A stretch of 64,000 nt of DNA from Flavobacterium yafengii (GTDB lineage Bacteria; Bacteroidota; Bacteroidia; Flavobacteriales; Flavobacteriaceae), in assembly GCF_030010375.1 (NCBI RefSeq), contig NZ_JASCRY010000001.1, forward strand, positions 1,302,001 to 1,366,000. Reading direction: 5' to 3'. Position 1 is the stretch's first letter. Every line of letters begins with the position of its first letter. The position numbers were made by a program, and so were the translations under genes. The notes under the pieces are model-generated. The model saw only the letters and a program-made list of their open reading frames with translations. It had not been told where the DNA came from and searched no databases. Of the stretch, positions 26,909 through 35,470 are shown piece after piece.

Positions 26909-27799
26909 ATGAAAAAGAGCTCTTTTAAAATTAAAGAATACAGAACCCAATTTATTCAAGAACTGACTCCAATTTATGATGCTGGAGAAGCAGAGAGTTT
27001 CTTCTATTTAATATTAGAAGAAAAACATCAATTGAAAAGAATAGACTTGGCGTTGCATCCTGATTTGGTTTTTTCGGAGGAAGAAATCGTAGTTTGGAAC
27101 TCGATTTTGGAACAATTGAAACAGGAAATTCCAGTACAATATCTTTTAGGAAAAACGAGTTTTTATGGATTGGATTTTGAAGTCAATGAAAATGTCTTGA
27201 TTCCAAGACCCGAAACCGAAGAATTAGTCGAATGGATTTTAGAAAGTCAAAAGTCGAAAGTCGAAAGTCAAAATATCCGTATTTTGGATATTGGAACCGG
27301 AAGCGGTTGTATTGCCATTTCATTGGCGAAGAATATTCCAAATGCTCAGGTTTTTGCCATTGATGTTTCTGAAAAGGCTTTGGCTACAGCCAAAACAAAC
27401 GCAGAAAATAATTCCGTCAACGTTACTTTTATCAATCAAAACATTCTTGAAACAGAAGATTTAAGGCAACAATTTGATATTATTGTTTCTAATCCGCCTT
27501 ACGTTCGCAATTTAGAAAAGGAAGAAATCAAGAAAAATGTATTGGACAATGAACCGCATTTGGCACTTTTTGTTGAAGATAATGATGCGTTGATTTTTTA
27601 TAAAAAAATAGCCGAATTGGCCCAGGAAAACTTGTCTAAAAATGGACAATTGTATTTTGAAATCAATCAATATTTAGGAAAAGAAATGGTTGATTTACTC
27701 GAAAAAATGAATTTCAAAAACATCCAATTACGAAAAGATATTTACGGAAATGACAGGATGCTTAGTTGTCATTGCGAGGAACGAAGCAATCGCATCTAA
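26909..27799 (+). CDS. prmC: Peptide chain release factor N5-glutamine methyltransferase
   Basis: PrmC methylates the glutamine of the GGQ motif in release factors. The N-terminal helical domain precedes the SAM-binding fold with RILDIGTGSGCIAISLA (about residues 125-141) and the catalytic IVSNPPYVRNLE motif. The core ends with GNDRML near residue 286. The last ten residues (SCHCEERSNRI and neighbours) are translated from an inserted repeat whose terminal inverted repeat starts at 27770, so the original C-terminus has been replaced. The change affects only the tail. Confidence 0.95.
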   Translation: MKKSSFKIKEYRTQFIQELTPIYDAGEAESFFYLILEEKHQLKRIDLALHPDLVFSEEEIVVWNSILEQLKQEIPVQYLLGKTSFYGLDFEVNENVLIPRPETEELVEWILESQKSKVESQNIRILDIGTGSGCIAISLAKNIPNAQVFAIDVSEKALATAKTNAENNSVNVTFINQNILETEDLRQQFDIIVSNPPYVRNLEKEEIKKNVLDNEPHLALFVEDNDALIFYKKIAELAQENLSKNGQLYFEINQYLGKEMVDLLEKMNFKNIQLRKDIYGNDRMLSCHCEERSNRI

Positions 27800-28004
27800 C
27801 TTTGGTTGTTGTTTATGCAAAAATTCTGGTTTTACGGGGTTTGCGTGAGGGGTAGGAGCGAGTTACCTTGTAACGCGGATGACCCGACCGCATTAAAAAA
27901 AGGGGCAACTAGCACGTTAAGATTAGTTAGCCCCTTTTTTTAATGTGGTCACGCCCAAATTGTTTTGAAAAATATTAAATGTGATTGCTTCGTTGCTCGC
28001 AATG
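27770..28004. mobile_element. MITE-like element with 25-bp terminal inverted repeats
   Basis: The left end CATTGCGAGGAACGAAGCAA continues to 27794 and the right end, reverse complement of 27980-28004, matches it in 23 of 25 positions. Inside, arms at 27886-27906 and 27930-27950 (GACC-CATTAAAAAAAGGGGC type) pair in 20 of 21 positions. The element codes for no transposase. It reaches into the 3' end of prmC and supplies its stop codon. It lies before the convergent ABC permease and may serve as terminator. GGTTTGCGT and GGTCACGCCCAAA recur at 7-74. Confidence 0.7.
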
Positions 28005-28021
28005 AAGTTGATTACTGCAAA

Positions 28022-29266
28022 CTACTCGTATCGCAATGCTTCAATTGGGTCTAGCATAGCCGCTTTTATTGCAGGATATAAACCAGAAGCGATTGCAACC
28101 ATAAAACTGGTTATAAATGCCGCCATAATTGCGCTCCACGGAATTACAAATGCAAAACTCATGGCAGTTGCAATACCAAAACCAATTAAGATTCCGAAAA
28201 TTATTCCTACCAATCCACCCAACTGACCAATAAGTAAAGTTTCTATAAAAAACTGAAAAGCAATCGTTGTTTTTTTGGCTCCCAAGGCTTTTCGAACGCC
28301 TATTTCCCGTGTGCGTTCCGTTACCGAAACAATCATGATATTCATCAACGCAATCGAAGATCCAAGAACGGTAATGATACCGATTAGCCAAGAAGCAAGT
28401 CCAAGATATTTTGTGATTCCAAGGATTCTGTTGATAAGATCATCACTGCGAACTACTCCAAAATTATTGTCTTTTATCGGGCTTAATTTACGAACGCGGC
28501 GCATGGTGCTTGTTGCATTGTCTATGGCTTCATCTAATAATTCTTTTTTAGAAACCATAACACTCACTGTGTAATTTATACTTGGAGCTGTAAACATGGA
28601 ACGAGCCAGTTGAATAGGGATCAAAATTCTTAAATCCTGACTGTTTCCAAAAGTAGATCCTTTCTCTTTTAATACTCCAATAACTTTAAATTTAGCTCCT
28701 CGAATCGAGATTAGTTTATCAATAGGATTTACGTCTTTTAATAATCCTTTCTCAAAATCAGAACCTACAATACATACATACGCATTGTTATCGATGTCAA
28801 ATCTGGTGAAATTACGTCCAGAGCTGGTTTCTAATCCGGAGTTGGTAATAAAAAATTCATCGACACCAACAACAGTGTTTTCGGGATCTGTTTTAGACGA
28901 CTCATATTTTACTTCAGCAATAGAAGTTGCGGTAAAAGAAAGCGAAGTTTCAGTAAAAGGATATTTGTATTTGTTTTTGAAAGCAACCGCCTCAGGATAA
29001 GAAATGATAGGATTTATTATTTCTCTTTCTCCGCCGCCTCGATTTCGAGTGGTGTTTTCGTATTGATTAATGTTGAATGTATTGGCTCCCATCGATGCGA
29101 AATCAGAGGAAATAGTGTTTTCTAAAGCAGAAACAACAGTAAGGATACTAACTAAAGCTGTTATTCCGATAGCGATAATCAACACAGTTAGAACGGTTCT
29201 CAACAATTGTGTTCTGATGGAACCGAATGCAATTCGAATATTTTCTTTGAATAATTTTAACATCAT
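28022..29266 (-). CDS. ABC transporter permease, MacB/FtsX type
   Basis: This 414-residue inner-membrane protein has one N-terminal helix (about residues 22-44), a long periplasmic MacB_PCD-like domain (about 45-275) and a C-terminal FtsX domain with three helices. The cytoplasmic motif VTERTREIGVRKALGAKK between them is the family marker. MacB-type permeases act as mechanotransmission machines, exporting peptides or lipoproteins with an ATPase. No ATPase gene adjoins, so its partner is elsewhere. It converges on prmC. Confidence 0.92.
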   Translation of the reverse strand: MMLKLFKENIRIAFGSIRTQLLRTVLTVLIIAIGITALVSILTVVSALENTISSDFASMGANTFNINQYENTTRNRGGGEREIINPIISYPEAVAFKNKYKYPFTETSLSFTATSIAEVKYESSKTDPENTVVGVDEFFITNSGLETSSGRNFTRFDIDNNAYVCIVGSDFEKGLLKDVNPIDKLISIRGAKFKVIGVLKEKGSTFGNSQDLRILIPIQLARSMFTAPSINYTVSVMVSKKELLDEAIDNATSTMRRVRKLSPIKDNNFGVVRSDDLINRILGITKYLGLASWLIGIITVLGSSIALMNIMIVSVTERTREIGVRKALGAKKTTIAFQFFIETLLIGQLGGLVGIIFGILIGFGIATAMSFAFVIPWSAIMAAFITSFMVAIASGLYPAIKAAMLDPIEALRYE

Positions 29267-29372
29267 AGCAGTTTGACACGAAAATACAATTTTTGTTACA
29301 AGTTTGTTTTAGAAGAAGCATTATTTATTTTAAAAATAAGATATTTGCAGTCTTATTTAAGAAGTATACACA

Positions 29373-30743
29373 ATGGCATCAAAACCGAGCATTCCAAAAG
29401 GAACCAGAGATTTTTCACCAACTGAGGTGGCAAAACGTCACTATATCATTCAGATTATAAAAAGTAATTTCGAGAAATTTGGTTTTCAACCGATAGAAAC
29501 TCCTTCGTTCGAAAACTCCGAAACCTTAATGGGGAAATACGGAGAAGAAGGCGATCGTTTGATTTTTAAAATATTAAATTCCGGAGATTATTTGGCGAAA
29601 GCCAATGCGACTCATTTAGAAAACAAAGACAGTACAAAATTAACGTCAAGTATTTCCGAGAAAGCCTTGCGTTATGACTTAACCGTTCCGTTTGCGCGTT
29701 ATGTGGTACAACACCAAAATGATATTGAATTTCCATTTAAAAGGTACCAAATCCAACCCGTTTGGAGAGCTGACCGCCCGCAAAAAGGACGTTTCAGAGA
29801 GTTTTTTCAGTGTGATGCTGATGTGGTAGGTTCTAAATCATTGTGGCAAGAAGTAGAATTGGTACAATTGTACGATACTGTTTTTTCTGCTTTAGGTTTA
29901 GAAGGTGTAACCATCAAAATCAATAATAGAAAAATATTATCCGGAATTGCCGAAGTGATAGGCGCATCCGATAAATTAATAGATTTCACTGTTGCGTTAG
30001 ACAAACTCGATAAAATAGGCGAGGACGGCGTGAAAAAAGAAATGATGGAGAAAGGAATTTCGGAAGAAGCAATTCTGAAAGTACAGCCGCTATTTAATTT
30101 CACAGGAACTATTTCAGAGAAAATAAACCAACTTTCTGTTTTGCTTGCGGAGTCCAATGAAGGAATGAAAGGAGTTGAAGAGCTGCGTTTTATTTGTGAC
30201 AACGTTACGGAACTTGGATTGTCAACAGCAATTTTAGATTTGGATGTGACTTTGGCCAGAGGACTAAATTATTATACGGGTGCTATTTTTGAAGTGGCTC
30301 CGCCAAAATCAGTTTCGATGGGATCCATTGGCGGTGGCGGACGATATGATGATTTGACCGGAATTTTCGGATTGAAAAATATGAGCGGCGTGGGAATTTC
30401 TTTTGGATTGGATCGAATTTATTTGGTTGTCGAAGAATTGAATTTATTTCCTGAAACCGTAACGGCAACTTCTAAAGCGTTGTTTATTAATTATGGCGAT
30501 ACAGAAGCTTTTTATGCGATGAAAGCGATAAAAGAATTAAGGAATTTAGGTGTAAAAGTGGAATTGTATCCGGATAATGCGAAAGTGGCGAAGCAGTTTC
30601 AGCATGCTGATAAAAGAGAAATTCCTTTTGCGGTAATCGCAGGGGAACAGGAAATGGCTGCCAATTCTTTTTCTCTTAAAAATTTAGTGAGCGGAGAACA
30701 GACTTCAGTAGATTTTGAGGGTTTGAAAAACGCATTATTGTAG
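29373..30743 (+). CDS. hisS: Histidyl-tRNA synthetase
   Basis: This class II aminoacyl-tRNA synthetase has 456 residues. Motif 1 region [16 protein letters not shown], the motif 2 stretch [20 protein letters not shown], the histidine-binding [26 protein letters not shown] and motif 3 [10 protein letters not shown] are all visible. The anticodon-binding domain forms the last ~95 residues. It charges tRNA-His and is monocistronic, ended by a near-perfect terminator. Confidence 0.97.
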   Translation: MASKPSIPKGTRDFSPTEVAKRHYIIQIIKSNFEKFGFQPIETPSFENSETLMGKYGEEGDRLIFKILNSGDYLAKANATHLENKDSTKLTSSISEKALRYDLTVPFARYVVQHQNDIEFPFKRYQIQPVWRADRPQKGRFREFFQCDADVVGSKSLWQEVELVQLYDTVFSALGLEGVTIKINNRKILSGIAEVIGASDKLIDFTVALDKLDKIGEDGVKKEMMEKGISEEAILKVQPLFNFTGTISEKINQLSVLLAESNEGMKGVEELRFICDNVTELGLSTAILDLDVTLARGLNYYTGAIFEVAPPKSVSMGSIGGGGRYDDLTGIFGLKNMSGVGISFGLDRIYLVVEELNLFPETVTATSKALFINYGDTEAFYAMKAIKELRNLGVKVELYPDNAKVAKQFQHADKREIPFAVIAGEQEMAANSFSLKNLVSGEQTSVDFEGLKNALL

Positions 30744-30760
30744 TTTTATTTTAAAAGCAT

Positions 30761-30795
30761 AAAAAAAGCTTCGTCTACTAGACGAAGCTTTTTTT
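30761..30795. terminator. Terminator of hisS
   Basis: AAAAAAAGCTTCGTCTA (30761-30777) and TAGACGAAGCTTTTTTT (30779-30795) are perfect complements. The T run supports rho-independent termination on the plus strand. From here to 31053 the gap is AT-rich and holds only the grpE promoter. Confidence 0.92.
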
Positions 30796-30998
30796 AATAT
30801 AAAATAATGGTGAATTAATAATTTGTAGGCAATCTTTAGTTTTTTATTTACAGAAAATTAACGGTAAATAATTGAAACAAATTTAAATAAACTATATCTA
30901 GATAGTCTTAAAATTTTATTAAAATTTCAAGGTCTTAAAATTTGTTTTAAAACGTATAAAATTTAAAAAGAATTATAAATTCGATAAAAAGGTGACAA

Positions 30999-31031
30999 TT
31001 TGACATTTTAAAAGAATTGGCAGTACTTTTG
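30999..31031 (+). promoter_or_regulatory. Promoter of grpE-dnaJ
   Basis: TTTG (30999-31002) and TACTTTTG (31024-31031) are 21 bp apart, within the 17-23 bp range of Bacteroidota promoters. The overlapping TTGGCAGTACTTTTGCA (31017-31033) also has the GG-N10-GC layout of a sigma-54 promoter. No CIRCE inverted repeat is present. Confidence 0.6.
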
Positions 31032-31053
31032 CAATCCATAGAAAAGAATAAAA

Positions 31054-31632
31054 ATGAAGTTTAAGAATATTTTTAAAAATACAAGTAATATGACTACTGA
31101 AAATACAGAAATTGATCAAGAAATAGATGATGTGACTTTAGAAAATAATGCAAATGGAGAGCAAATCATTATTGAGGAATTAAGTCTGGAAGAGCAATTG
31201 ACTCAAGACTTAGCCAAAGAGAAAGACAAGTATTTACGATTATTTGCTGAATTTGAAAATTACAAACGCAGAACTACTAAAGAGCGTATCGAGTTGTTTA
31301 AAACAGCTAATCAAGAAGTTTTGCTTGCCATGTTACCTGTTTTAGACGATTTCGATAGAGCGATTGTGGAAATAAGCAAATCAGAAGATGAATTGCTGCT
31401 AAAAGGAGTGGAGCTTATTCATGAAAAATTAAAAAACACTTTAGTTTCTAAAGGATTAGAGCAAGTTGAGGTAAAGGCTGGAGACGCTTTTGATGCTGAT
31501 TTTGCCGAAGCAATAACTCAAATTCCTGCATCATCAGATAAAATGAAAGGTAAAATTGTCGACGTTCTTGAAAAAGGATATAAATTAGGAGACAAAATCA
31601 TTCGTTTTCCAAAAGTTGTTATCGGTCAGTAG
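31054..31632 (+). CDS. grpE: Nucleotide exchange factor GrpE
   Basis: GrpE exchanges ADP for ATP on DnaK. The 192-residue protein has an acidic, disordered N-terminus, a long coiled helix (about residues 45-100, LAKEKDKYLRLFAEFENYKRRTTKERIE) and the beta-domain ending in GYKLGDKIIRFPKVVIG. A second ATG at 31090 is possible. dnaJ follows after 44 bp that include a palindromic repeat, so the two form the chaperone operon; dnaK is not in the window. Confidence 0.95.
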   Translation: MKFKNIFKNTSNMTTENTEIDQEIDDVTLENNANGEQIIIEELSLEEQLTQDLAKEKDKYLRLFAEFENYKRRTTKERIELFKTANQEVLLAMLPVLDDFDRAIVEISKSEDELLLKGVELIHEKLKNTLVSKGLEQVEVKAGDAFDADFAEAITQIPASSDKMKGKIVDVLEKGYKLGDKIIRFPKVVIGQ

Positions 31633-31659
31633 TAGAGACGCGATAAATCGCATCTGTAC
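31632..31659. repeat. Palindromic repeat between grpE and dnaJ
   Basis: GTAGAGACGCGAT and ATCGCATCTGTAC flank a two-base loop and pair in 11 of 13 positions. Similar GAGACGCGAT palindromes are known as dispersed bacterial intergenic repeats. It starts at the last base of the grpE stop codon. A weaker relative (AGCGATACAATTTATCGATG) lies after dnaJ near 32802. Confidence 0.6.
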
Positions 31660-31676
31660 GACATAAAAAAATAAAA

Positions 31677-32792
31677 ATGAAAAAAGATTTTTACGAAATA
31701 TTAGGCATTTCAAAGAATGCTGATGCTGCTGAAATTAAAAAAGCATACCGAAAAAACGCACTACAATTTCATCCTGACAAAAATCCTGGAGACAAATCGG
31801 CAGAAGATAAATTCAAATTGGCTGCTGAAGCTTACGAAGTATTAAGCGACCCTCAGAAAAAAGCAAAATACGATCAATATGGTCATCAAGCTTTTGATGG
31901 TTCTGGTGGTTTTGGCGGAGGTGGTCACGGCGGAATGAATATGGATGACATTTTCAGTCAGTTTGGTGATATTTTCGGAGGCGGTTTTGGTGGTTTCGGA
32001 GGCGGTGGAGGCGGCGGCGTTCGTCGTGCTAAAGGAAGCAACCTTCGTATCAAAGTAAAATTGACATTGGAAGAAATTGCCAATGGCGTTGAGAAAAAAG
32101 TAAAAGTAAAACGTAAAGTTCAAGCACCTGGGGTTACCTATAAAACATGTTCTACATGTAACGGTCAAGGACAAGTAATGCGCGTTACAAATACCATTTT
32201 GGGTAGAATGCAATCTGCTTCTACATGTCCAACATGTAGTGGTTCAGGTCAAATTTTAGACAGAAAACCATCCGAAGCGGATTCACAAGGAATGATTCTT
32301 GAAGATGAAACGGTTTCAATAAAAATACCTGCGGGTGTTGTGGACGGAATGCAATTGAAAGTTTCTAATAAAGGAAACGATGCTCCGGGAAACAGTATTC
32401 CGGGAGATTTGATTGTTGCTATTGAAGAATTGGAGCATGAGTTCTTGAAACGTGAAGGAGAGAATTTACACTACGATTTATACATCAGCTTCGCTGAAGC
32501 TGTTCTTGGAATTTCCAAAGATATCGAAGCTATAAACGGAAAAGTGAGAATCAAACTGGAAGAAGGAATTCAATCCGGTAAAATTCTAAGATTAAAAGGA
32601 AAAGGAATTCCTAGTATCAATGGGTACGGAAACGGCGATTTATTGGTACATGTAAATGTTTGGACTCCAAAAACACTGAGCAAAGAGCAAAAACAGTTTT
32701 TCGAAAAAAATCTTACCGATGAGAATTTTATTCCAAATCCTGAAAAATCAGACAAATCATTTTTTGAGAAAGTGAAAGACATGTTTTCATAA
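31677..32792 (+). CDS. dnaJ: Chaperone DnaJ
   Basis: This is the Hsp40 co-chaperone that stimulates DnaK. The J domain (residues 1-70) has the HPD motif in QFHPDKNPGD. A glycine/phenylalanine-rich region follows at about 76-115. The zinc region is CSTCNGQG and CPTCSGSG: only two CxxCxGxG motifs instead of four, so this is a short zinc-finger or intermediate type. The C-terminal substrate domains end at residue 371. It follows grpE in the same operon and ends at a strong terminator. Confidence 0.95.
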   Translation: MKKDFYEILGISKNADAAEIKKAYRKNALQFHPDKNPGDKSAEDKFKLAAEAYEVLSDPQKKAKYDQYGHQAFDGSGGFGGGGHGGMNMDDIFSQFGDIFGGGFGGFGGGGGGGVRRAKGSNLRIKVKLTLEEIANGVEKKVKVKRKVQAPGVTYKTCSTCNGQGQVMRVTNTILGRMQSASTCPTCSGSGQILDRKPSEADSQGMILEDETVSIKIPAGVVDGMQLKVSNKGNDAPGNSIPGDLIVAIEELEHEFLKREGENLHYDLYISFAEAVLGISKDIEAINGKVRIKLEEGIQSGKILRLKGKGIPSINGYGNGDLLVHVNVWTPKTLSKEQKQFFEKNLTDENFIPNPEKSDKSFFEKVKDMFS

Positions 32793-32839
32793 TAAAAAGT
32801 AGCGATACAATTTATCGATGCTGTTTAAAAAATATATTT

Positions 32840-32871
32840 CCCATCCTTGTTAAAATAAGGATGGGTTTTTT
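32840..32871 (+). terminator. Terminator of grpE-dnaJ
   Basis: CCCATCCTT (32840-32848) pairs with AAGGATGGG (32857-32865), followed by six T residues. The rest of the gap to 33067 shows no gene. Confidence 0.9.
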
Positions 32872-33067
32872 ATGAAATCGCCACTACCAATTTGTTTGTT
32901 GCAAACAATTGAAAATCATCGAACTCCGATGAAAATAAAATATTGTGAGATAAACACCAATAAATATAAGGCGATAACATCTAGGACCTCAAAAAATTAA
33001 ATGCTACATATATGAAACTATTCTAAGTATTTCGATACTAATTATTTACTTTTACACCAATTAAAAA

Positions 33068-33994
33068 ATGAGCATGAGTAATATTCTTGAAGTGAATAAA
33101 GTTGTCAAGCAATACGGTGATTATGTGGCGCTTAACGAGGTTTCATTAATGGTTCCAAAAGGAAGTATCTACGGACTTTTAGGTCCAAATGGAGCCGGAA
33201 AAACATCACTTATCCGAATTATAAATCAAATTACATTGCCTGACAGCGGTGAAATTATTTTGGATGGTGAAAAATTGCAACCCAAACATGTTCAATATAT
33301 AGGCTATTTACCAGAAGAAAGAGGATTGTACAACACAATGAAAGTGGGAGAACAATGCTTGTATTTGGCTCAAATGAAAGGACTTTCTAAGGCTGAAGCC
33401 AAAAAACAACTGGAGTATTGGTTCGAAAGATTAGAAATTCAAGGCTGGTGGAACAAGAAAATCCAAGAACTATCTAAAGGAATGGCGCAGAAAATTCAGT
33501 TTGTGGTCTGCGTTTTGCACAAACCCAAACTGTTGATTTTTGACGAACCTTTTTCTGGTTTTGATCCTGTAAATGCCAATATTATCAAAGATGAAATTCT
33601 GGCGTTGCGAGAAGAGGGAGCTACCATAATTTTTTCGACACACCGAATGGAAAGTGTTGAAGAATTATGCGACCATATTGCGCTGATTCACAAATCCAAT
33701 AAACTCATTGAAGGAAAACTGGATGATGTTAAGAGACAATTTAAAACCAATAGTTTTGAAGTGGGCATTTTATCGGAGAATGTAGAAGGTTTGATGTATG
33801 CTATTACACAGAAATTTATCGTTGGTCCAGCTAATTTTAAATCATTGAACAACGAATTAAAACTGGAAATCCAACTCGGGAATGCCACACCAAATGAGTT
33901 ATTGAATATCCTAACGCAATGCGGTCAGGTAACGCATTTTGTAGAAAAAATCCCAAGTGTTAACGATATATTCATTCAAACAGTAACACAATAG
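33068..33994 (+). CDS. ABC transporter ATPase (NatA-like)
   Basis: This 308-residue ATPase has Walker A GPNGAGKTS near residue 39, signature ELSKGMAQK (variant of LSGGQ), Walker B LLIFDEPFSGFDP and the H-loop STHRM. The C-terminal part of about 80 residues is a DUF4162-like domain, common in ATPases paired with NatB-type permeases. It forms the export system with the permease 86 bp downstream. The substrate (Na+, drug or peptide) is unknown. Confidence 0.93.
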   Translation: MSMSNILEVNKVVKQYGDYVALNEVSLMVPKGSIYGLLGPNGAGKTSLIRIINQITLPDSGEIILDGEKLQPKHVQYIGYLPEERGLYNTMKVGEQCLYLAQMKGLSKAEAKKQLEYWFERLEIQGWWNKKIQELSKGMAQKIQFVVCVLHKPKLLIFDEPFSGFDPVNANIIKDEILALREEGATIIFSTHRMESVEELCDHIALIHKSNKLIEGKLDDVKRQFKTNSFEVGILSENVEGLMYAITQKFIVGPANFKSLNNELKLEIQLGNATPNELLNILTQCGQVTHFVEKIPSVNDIFIQTVTQ

Positions 33995-34080
33995 ACTTTC
34001 TTAGACTTCTTAGATTTTTAGAAAATCTAAAGGTTTATAATTCTAACAGTCTAAAATGTCCAATAATCTAATAATCTAAA

Positions 34081-35397
34081 ATGTCTATAGTATCATTAAT
34101 TATAAAAAGAGAGTTTATTGCCAAAGTGCGCAATAAATCCTTTATTGTTATGACTTTTTTAAGTCCGTTACTATTTGTGGGAATAGCCGTTTTTGTAGCG
34201 TATTTAAGTTCCATGAAAGCAGATACCAAACGAATCGCTATTCATGATGAATCGGGTATGTTTGTAAAGGAATTTACTTCCCAAAACAATAAAAACAAAG
34301 CGTATAAATACCTTGATTTGTCTTTGATAGATTTAAAATTCCTCAAAGACAGTATCACAAATGAAAGCTATGAAGGATTGTTATATATTCCAAAAGCGAG
34401 TAATTCCAAGGATTTCGAAAGTAAAATCCAGTTTATTTCAAACAGTAGTCCAAGTATTTCATTCATTGAAAATGTTCAGGATGTGATAGCCAATAAACTG
34501 ACCAAAAATAATTTAGAAAAAGCACATTTAGATACGCTGGCAATTAAAAATGCGCAGTCAAAAGTAAATATCAGCTTGACAAAAGCATCTGGTGAAGAAA
34601 GTGTCAAAGGACTTAACGAAATAAAAATTGGTATCGGTGGCGCATTTGGATATCTTATTATGATGTTCATAATCATCTACGGGAACATGGTGATGCGAAG
34701 TGTCATCGAAGAAAAAACCAGCCGAATAGTAGAAATTATAATTTCCTCAGTCAAACCATTTCAATTAATGATGGGGAAAATCATAGGAACTTCATTGGCA
34801 GGATTGTTGCAATTCTTTATTTGGGCAATAATCGGAATGTCATTAATGTTTGCAGCCTCCGTGTTTTTTGGTGTAAATGTGGGACCTACAGCCAGGGTTT
34901 CACCAGAAATGATGCAAACTGCACAGCAAGAAATGACAGGAACTGCCCAAATGTATATTAAAGAATTATGGAATTTACCCATTGCAAGTATTCTTGGTGG
35001 CTTTGTAATTTATTTCATTGGCGGTTATTTTCTGTACAGTTCATTTTACGCGGCGATTGGTGCTGCAGTCGATAATCAAACGGATTCACAACAATTTTTG
35101 TTGCCAATCATTATGCCATTAATGTTGAGCGTTTACATCGGATTTTTCACTGTTATCAATGATCCGCATGGGACAATTGCAGTCGTTTTTTCAATGATTC
35201 CGCTTACCTCACCAATCGTAATGCTGATGCGGATTCCGTTTGGCGTACCTTTGTGGCAAATTGCAATATCTGTAACATTATTATTCGGAAGCTTCTTTTT
35301 TGTAGTTTGGTTTGCCGCAAAAATATACCGAATAGGAATACTCATGTACGGCAAAAAACCAACGTGGAGTGAAATGTACCGCTGGTTAAAATATTAA
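34081..35397 (+). CDS. ABC transporter permease (NatB/ABC-2 type)
   Basis: This 438-residue permease starts with a cytoplasmic segment (IIKREFIAKVRNKSFIVMTFLSPLL, typical of ABC-2 exporters) and one helix. A long extracytoplasmic loop (about residues 40-190) follows, then five or six helices. VIEEKTSRIVEIIISSVKPFQLMMGKIIG is the coupling motif of NatB-type permeases. It works with the ATPase upstream. The 86-bp gap contains TTAGATTTT-AAAATCTAA-type inverted repeats (34010-34030). Confidence 0.93.
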   Translation: MSIVSLIIKREFIAKVRNKSFIVMTFLSPLLFVGIAVFVAYLSSMKADTKRIAIHDESGMFVKEFTSQNNKNKAYKYLDLSLIDLKFLKDSITNESYEGLLYIPKASNSKDFESKIQFISNSSPSISFIENVQDVIANKLTKNNLEKAHLDTLAIKNAQSKVNISLTKASGEESVKGLNEIKIGIGGAFGYLIMMFIIIYGNMVMRSVIEEKTSRIVEIIISSVKPFQLMMGKIIGTSLAGLLQFFIWAIIGMSLMFAASVFFGVNVGPTARVSPEMMQTAQQEMTGTAQMYIKELWNLPIASILGGFVIYFIGGYFLYSSFYAAIGAAVDNQTDSQQFLLPIIMPLMLSVYIGFFTVINDPHGTIAVVFSMIPLTSPIVMLMRIPFGVPLWQIAISVTLLFGSFFFVVWFAAKIYRIGILMYGKKPTWSEMYRWLKY

Positions 35398-35470
35398 TAG
35401 AAGTTAATTCGTGGATTTGGTTATTTGTTTAACCGATTAACCGAATGAGCAAATAATCGAATCAAAAAAT

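Noticed and set aside
26899..27000. Frameshift in prmC
   Set aside because: The frame is continuous and all motifs are in order; only the C-terminal tail differs because of the inserted repeat.
33995..34080. Repeat array in the spacer of the ABC genes
   Set aside because: The repeats (TCTAATAATCTAAA, TTAGATTTT) are short, irregular AT-rich words without spacers of equal length; similar low-complexity text occurs at 36640-36730 and 63086-63180. It is not a CRISPR array.
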